Shown one piece after another: positions 58,687 to 64,000 of a DNA stretch of 64,000 bases (the stretch's first letter is position 1; each line of letters opens with the position of its first letter). The stretch lies in NCBI RefSeq assembly GCF_023101765.2, contig NC_064237.1, forward strand, positions 372,001 to 436,000, written 5' to 3'. The DNA comes from Spodoptera frugiperda (taxonomy: Eukaryota; Arthropoda; Insecta; Lepidoptera; Noctuidae). The position numbers were made by a program, and so were the translations under genes. The notes beneath the pieces are model-generated. The model made no database searches. It had not been told where the DNA came from and saw only the letters and a list, made by a program, of their open reading frames with translations.

Positions 58687-59460
58687 TCACTTAATGGCCA
58701 CTTCTTCATATGTAACCTGAACTAATTTAATTGGTTCATCGTTTTTAGCGACCCACACTTCTGATGTATTTGCAAGCTTGAAAATCTCCACAGCAGCCTC
58801 GCCAACGGTCTCAGGCCTCTGGAGCACAACTTCTTCCTTCATCACTCTTTGGAAACCTTCATTGTGCCAATCCCATACTTTACCAGTAAGTATAGTAGTG
58901 TCAGTAAAACCCGGACAGAGTGCAATCACTCTTACACCGCTTTTCTCGCAATTAACAGGATGGCCCAACGACCTCGTGAAACTCAACACTGCAGCTTTCG
59001 ATGTTTTGTAGTATACGGTATATGGATTGTAGTCGTACCCATAGAAAGACGATATGTTATAAATTGTACCTCCACGACCGCCTTTGTCAGTTCTCCAGTG
59101 CTCCCAAAACTTCATGCTCCAGTCCATCAGCGCCATAAGATTGGTTTCAAGTGTCCGTCTCATATTGGCCTCGTCTAGCACTCCTGCATTGTTTACTAGA
59201 ACGTCGGTTTCATATTTCTGGAATATTTCGCTGGATACTTTGTCCAAATCTTTAGTGACGTCACATTTTATGAAGACTGCTTTACCTTCACCGTGCTTGG
59301 TGTTTAGTTTTTGTGCAGCTTCCGCGCCAAGAGTTTCATTACGGCCCAATATAATCACAGTTTTAGCTCCGTACTTTAGAAACTTGTCAGCGATCTCGTA
59401 TCCTATACCTCCCGCTCCGCCTGTGACTACAACTACTTTGTTCTTAGGATCCCGCTCCAT
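58687..59460 (-). CDS. Short-chain dehydrogenase/reductase 3, near-identical tandem copy of SDR 2
   Basis: Single exon, 257 codons, start MERDPKNK at 59460; the frame extends 12 codons upstream only to a non-ATG codon. Seen: TGGAGGIG, NNAGV, ISSFYG, Y-K-T-S-K, CPGFTDT. LGRNE replaces LDHNE at the end of beta-2: loss of the acidic residue and gain of Arg would favour NADP over NAD (family knowledge plus inference). Tail ends EEVAIK instead of EEVTP. Similarity to SDR 2 extends into the 3' flank (AAATCAAATCATCACTTAA) and the leader (TTTATTAAC). Confidence 0.9.
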   Translation of the reverse strand: MERDPKNKVVVVTGGAGGIGYEIADKFLKYGAKTVIILGRNETLGAEAAQKLNTKHGEGKAVFIKCDVTKDLDKVSSEIFQKYETDVLVNNAGVLDEANMRRTLETNLMALMDWSMKFWEHWRTDKGGRGGTIYNISSFYGYDYNPYTVYYKTSKAAVLSFTRSLGHPVNCEKSGVRVIALCPGFTDTTILTGKVWDWHNEGFQRVMKEEVVLQRPETVGEAAVEIFKLANTSEVWVAKNDEPIKLVQVTYEEVAIK

Positions 59461-59579
59461 GTCGTGTGATAGACAACTGTCCAGCTTTATTAACAATATA
59501 AGAATGTTAGTGCTTGTTGACTACAATCCGTTTATAAACCAAATACAGCCACTCACAACTTATCGCAGTCAATATACAG

Positions 59580-60835
59580 GATGATTTGTTATTACAGCAC
59601 AATCTTTATGGGTATGAGGTTGTAGAACAAATCATTTTCAACATTTCAACCAGTAAACAGACGAGCTCTACAGAACTGAGAGGATGGCGGAGCTCAGTTC
59701 CTTGCCTATATCCCTAGAAAATGTAAGCCGGAAAACATCCCTCTCTGATTTAGGATATACCAAAAATTTATTTAGAATAGGGTCGGCTAGAAACAGTCTC
59801 AATACTCAGTAGCAATATTACTTATTAGAACAATAAAATAATTTGCCAAGCAAAAGCCATGGTCTTTACATTAACACACCGATCTGCGATTTAATGAAAT
59901 CGACTCAAATTGTTTGTTTAAAATTACCGAGACGTGTAAATTGGGGAAGTTAGGACAAACTATGGTTTACGATTGTGGTACGATGATGGTTTACGAAAAA
60001 ATAAATCTTGTAAAATGAAGTATAACTCGTAATAACTCGGCTTGTTGTAGTTCTGTCTGTTGTTATTTTTAGCTTAACGATTGATTCAGTACTAAAAGTT
60101 CACTTGCTTTACGCAGTGTTGTGGGTTCGGTTCCCGCCTCATAAAAATATTTTTATGGTCAACAATAATTGTGGTAAAGCTAATAAGAAATGACTCTTGT
60201 AATAAAAAAATCTTCCAAATATAATTATACAGAAAAAGAAAATGATACCTAATGAACAAAAGTGGCTCACATAAGTGTATTACTAAAATAAAAATGTATC
60301 TTACTGTTATAAAATTATGATAAGCTATCTGCAAAAACTCCGATTAATTGCAAACATAACGTTGTATAGTAAAAAATTTAGTCTTAGTGTGTGTGGGCAA
60401 ACATGGATGAGCAAAGTTTACTATGCAAAAAATTCTAACTTTTTCATAGACTAATTACATATGTATTCTTTAATTACGTTACACAATAAATAATCTAAGG
60501 TGTAGGCAGAGGTACAAAAGTATCCATGTAATATGTAAATCTATGTAATGTATAATTTTTAGTCGTTGATTTTTAACATTATTTTCAGATGTAAAAAACT
60601 AAATAAAAGCTTATAATAGATCGCAATTATTATTCGTGTCTAGTCAGAAATATTTTAAAACAACTGTAACATAGAATGTATGATGTAGGTTAACTCACAG
60701 TTTTAAATGCACATCATTTGGGAAAATGGAGGAAAAATTATAATATATGAAAGTTAAAATAAAACAATTTTTAACAAAATAACAACATTTAATTATAATT
60801 ACCAGAATGTATTCGTGCGCAACAACCTCCCGATG
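59580..60835. other. Intergenic stretch, no gene; isolated tRNA-B-box-like motif
   Basis: AT-rich. At 60112-60145 GTGGGTTCGGTTCCCGCCTC resembles a Pol III B box with the T-arm stem, but no tRNA cloverleaf can be built around it, so it is probably a SINE remnant. A SINE-end fragment (GTGTAGGCAGAGGTACAAAA) lies near 60500. Confidence 0.45.
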
Positions 60836-60840
60836 TTGAA

Positions 60841-61599
60841 TTACTTAGCATTAGCAACTTCAACAATAGGCTTTGCTCCCTCAATCAGCCAGGCAGTGCC
60901 ACTGTCACCATTTTCGAAGATATCCACAGCGGCCTGGCCCACCGACTCCACCTTCTGCCAAGCCTGTGCTTTGACGAATTGTTCGAATTCTTTGTCTTGT
61001 CCCATGTCCCAGCCTTGTGGTGCCGCAGTCAGTTTAGTCTCAGTGAATCCAGGGCACATCGCCAGTACTCGCACACCGCTCCTGTCGTAGTTGGCCTTGT
61101 GTCCCAAAGACTTTGTGAATCCCATAACTGCGAACTTCGAAGCTTGATAAACAGGTAAGTATTGGTCAACTCTGTAGCCGTAGATAGAGGCAAGGTTAAG
61201 GATGGTACCTCCGTTTCCACCCTTGTCCTTCCTCATATGGTCCCAGAAGGTTAAGCCCCATTCACATACTGCAGTCACGTTGATGTCGATCGTCTTCTTC
61301 AGCAAGCGGTCATTGAGGATTCCAGCGTTGTTGAGAAGGACGTCGACCTTGTAGTTTTCGAAAATCTTTTTCGTTACAGGTACTAAGTCTGTGGTGACGT
61401 CGCATTTCATGAATGCAACCTTGTTGGCTCCATGTTTGGCGGTTAATTTTTTAGCGGCTTCGTTACCAAGTTTCTCGTTGATGTCGAGAAGGAAAACGAA
61501 CTTGGCGCCTTTAGACAGGTACCTGTCGGCGACCTCGTAGCCGATACCTTCGGCTCCGCCGGTGATGACCACAACTTTGTTAGCTAAGCTCTTCTCCAT
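60841..61599 (-). CDS. Short-chain dehydrogenase/reductase 4 (insect ADH / 15-PGDH-like)
   Basis: Single exon, 252 codons, ATG at 61599. Seen: TGGAEGIG cofactor loop, LLDINE with Asp after beta-2 (NAD type), NNAGI, catalytic Ser in NLASIYG, Y-Q-A-S-K, CPGFTET. Diverged from SDRs 1-3 and noticeably more GC-rich in codon use (many G/C third positions), which in insects often goes with strong expression. A TATA-like TATAAAA lies on the - strand at about 61655-61662. Soluble oxidoreductase; substrate not predictable. Confidence 0.9.
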   Translation of the reverse strand: MEKSLANKVVVITGGAEGIGYEVADRYLSKGAKFVFLLDINEKLGNEAAKKLTAKHGANKVAFMKCDVTTDLVPVTKKIFENYKVDVLLNNAGILNDRLLKKTIDINVTAVCEWGLTFWDHMRKDKGGNGGTILNLASIYGYRVDQYLPVYQASKFAVMGFTKSLGHKANYDRSGVRVLAMCPGFTETKLTAAPQGWDMGQDKEFEQFVKAQAWQKVESVGQAAVDIFENGDSGTAWLIEGAKPIVEVANAK

Positions 61600-61652
61600 A
61601 GTGTGAGGTTGTCGGGCGCACTTGCAAAACTAGTAGATTTCGGAACTGACCG

Positions 61653-61664
61653 TGTTTTATATCG
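61653..61664 (-). promoter_or_regulatory. TATA-like box of SDR 4
   Basis: GATATAAAACAC on the - strand, about 57 bp before the ATG, next to a GC-rich CCGCCCGCCCG block. Best-looking promoter in the SDR group. Confidence 0.5.
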
Positions 61665-63132
61665 GGCGGGCGGTGCAGCCGCTGTGTAAACAACGCGGTA
61701 TATATGTATTTGAATCACGTAGTCATTGATAGACAGATATATTGTTATTGTTGAGTGGAACGGAGATTGTATGACATTTGATCTTATTATGTGGTCTGAT
61801 CTGTTTTGTTACTTAAATATATAAACACACAATTAGATAGTAGTAATCTCTCTCTCGTCAATATTTACTGTTGATTGGTAATTCCCCTAAAATAGGTAAG
61901 TGCAATAATAGTTATTTGGATATTTTATATGCATTGGAGGTACTCTTACAGTAAAGGTGTTGTTAGTGCGTATGTTATATTAAAAATATTGTGTGCTTTA
62001 AAATTACTGTAGATTGCAGCTCGAAATATAATGTAAAAACGTGTGTGTTCGTGTTATTGTTAAAATTCTCGAAAAGTTTTGTATATAATAAATCACACCT
62101 AACAATGCACACGTTATACAAGTACATAACTTTAATGTGTGTGTATGATAACTGACGCTTATTGATTGATGTTATATATCCGCGTCTGACAGAGGTGTGC
62201 AAATTATACTAACAAGCAAATGCGATCCATTTGTCTAGGAAACTATGCAGGTAAGAACAATTAATACAGTAACCTGTTTTTCATGAAACGTTTAGAATAA
62301 CGTCATTTGAATTTAGGTCCAAGGTATAGGATATTTTCCACCGGAGAAGTACTATGCTACATTGCTGTGGATGCCTTTGGCTAATTTACATATAATAGTA
62401 AGTTGTAACATACTTGCAGAGGATAAGTACTAACACAGTTCACTCACGTTTTATTATTTTTCGATAATATTATTAATAAAACTTTTTTTAAAAAGGAAAC
62501 CGCCTTACATTTCCTTTTCCGCCTCCTTTATTATATCAGTCAATTCAGTCCTTAAAACCTTCTACTAAGTCTAAAAAATACTATGCTGAAAACAGCATCA
62601 AAATCGGTTCAGCCAAACGCGAGATAATCGCGCTCAAACATGTATACATACAAAAATACACTATCTCCTTCATTTTCAAATCTGTTAAAAGCAATTGTTG
62701 AACTTATTGTTTTGGTCGAAGATTAGCCAAGTTTGCCACTATTACAGATTTAACGACGATCACTCTGCCAACGGCGCCAATGGCGAAGAAAATAATATTG
62801 AATTATAATTAGAGCAAATTGTTGACGTTTAATACCGTGTGTAATCTGTAATGTAGGTGTATGACTGACCTAGTATAATTAGTATGTAATGTTTGAGTAT
62901 ATAATGACCATGTAGGTACCATAATAAACAACATATAACGTAAAACGTAATATGTATGTATTTATCACAGAACTGTTATGTTATAACATTAAATTAAATT
63001 TAAAAGTTTATCTCCCGTTATGGCGCTAAAAATATAATTATTTATAAATCATATGGGACAGTCTCATTAATAGTGTAGTTGGAAGCATGAGTAGCAAAGT
63101 AAAAGATCTCCAATACAAGTTTTGATTTGGGT
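61665..63132. other. Intergenic stretch without a recognised gene
   Basis: AT-rich. Around 62560-62660 a dispersed-repeat-like piece reads AAACAGCATCAAAATCGGTT then CATGTATACATACAAAAATA; nothing else identifiable. Confidence 0.4.
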
Positions 63133-63616
63133 AAAGTGTAATTAGACCGTGGGATGCAGTGGTATCCTTCTGCGAAGATGTCATGTCGCAGAAGGAGGCT
63201 GCAGAGAGGGATAGGGAAATAACAACGTTTGTATCTTCCCGCAGCAGACGCACCGGGCGTCAAGGAGAACAATTGCGTTCTCTTTCGACCCCCATAAATG
63301 GGTCCGGGTTCGGTGGAATTGGAAGTCCCCGTCACCCCGTCCTAAAGGACCCGAGGTGGTGGCGCGTGTTGTGTCCACCGTGCCTTCACGTAGCACGGAA
63401 AACACACCTCAAGTCTTCTTGCATTTGAGGTGGCTTTTGAGGGGCCTGGCAAGGCTGGCCGCCACGAGTTCGGGGGCATCCGGAAGAATTTCGTTTTGCT
63501 CCCTCGTACCCACGTTAGACGGGACAGGTTAGTTTAGTCAGTAAGAACAGTCCAATTTCCTCCCCAAACGGGGCTCCATGAGGATTGTGTTTGGGGTAAA
63601 AAAAGTGTAATTAGAC
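63133..63616 (+). mobile_element. 5'-truncated LINE 3' end with 15-bp target duplication
   Basis: Insert 63148-63601 between perfect copies of AAAGTGTAATTAGAC (63133-63147, 63602-63616), short A-run at the right. The interior is GC-rich 3'-region sequence without a convincing complete domain. Confidence 0.8.
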
Positions 63617-63689
63617 AGATTAGTTTTCGAAATTGCGAAAAGGGACTCATATCGTATAGCAGTGGTTTTTACATGTAAAAGTAGCTCTG

Positions 63690-63960
63690 CCTACCTACAT
63701 ACATACATAACCTCAAGCCTGCCTCATATGAGGGTAGGTAGAGTCTCTACAATAGATCGCCAATTGCTCTTGCGCTTCATCAACAGTCGTCAGTCTTTTC
63801 ATGCATGCTTGTCGGTTAAAGGTACTTTTAATTTGGCCTTCTTTAATATATCGCTAATCTGGTCGCTGTATGTCCGTCTAGGGCGCCCTCTACCGACGGC
63901 CCCATTCATATTCGCCTTGTATATTTCTCTGCCTACCTTTTTATTCATAATGATAAGTAA
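63690..63960 (-). mobile_element. Fragment of a retrotransposon-derived ORF
   Basis: The - strand reads NKKVGREIYKANMNGAVGRG then RPRRTYSDQISDILKKA (about 63955-63840), the C-terminal GRGRPRRTY motif of a very common moth RT-bearing repeat. The frame breaks soon after; the window ends 40 bp beyond. Confidence 0.6.
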
Positions 63961-64000
63961 TGGTAACCAGAATATCAGCGGAGAGCACGACTTACGTAAT

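Noticed and set aside
60100..60150. Possible tRNA gene
   Set aside because: Only a B-box/T-arm-like motif is present; no acceptor stem, D arm or anticodon arm could be built.

Overview
The window is nuclear DNA of a moth, most probably a noctuid (Spodoptera/Helicoverpa-like). It is AT-rich, has short GT-AG introns, and is full of lepidopteran SINEs, MITEs and 5'-truncated LINEs. Its core is a tandem array of eight cytochrome P450 genes of the CYP9A type. A P450 array next to short-chain alcohol dehydrogenases is the arrangement known for noctuid CYP9A loci. The species and the individual CYP9A numbers cannot be settled from the sequence alone.

Layout. From 1 to 45.2 kb there are eight head-to-tail P450 genes, all on the + strand, with coding starts at 1153, 7262, 12319, 17115, 21566, 29762, 34408 and 40705. 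Each has ten coding exons with the same intron positions and phases. A splice acceptor lies just before every ATG, so each gene also has a non-coding first exon 0.7-1.2 kb upstream. Seven genes assemble to clean 528-531 residue proteins. The seventh has a shattered exon 7. Genes 4 and 6 are close duplicates, introns included, and so are genes 5 and 7; a two-gene block was probably duplicated. Between genes 5 and 6 sits a 3.18-kb DNA transposon with terminal inverted repeats and an 8-bp target duplication; it contains a nested LINE that has its own 14-bp target duplication.

From 45.2 to 54 kb the window holds a two-exon alpha-1,3-fucosyltransferase (GT10) gene on the - strand and then decayed non-LTR retrotransposons. 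From 54.1 to 61.6 kb there are four intact, intronless short-chain dehydrogenase/reductase genes of the insect ADH/15-PGDH-like type on the - strand, plus one truncated SDR pseudogene split by a palindromic MITE. Two of the SDRs are nearly identical tandem copies. The last 2.4 kb contains LINE fragments.

How the genes could work together (inference): CYP9A enzymes are microsomal monooxygenases that oxidise plant compounds and insecticides. Cytosolic NAD(P)-dependent SDRs could oxidise or reduce the resulting alcohols and carbonyls. The locus therefore looks like a detoxification cluster that grows by tandem duplication, with gene conversion and transposon insertions shaping the copies. The fucosyltransferase looks like a neutral neighbour.
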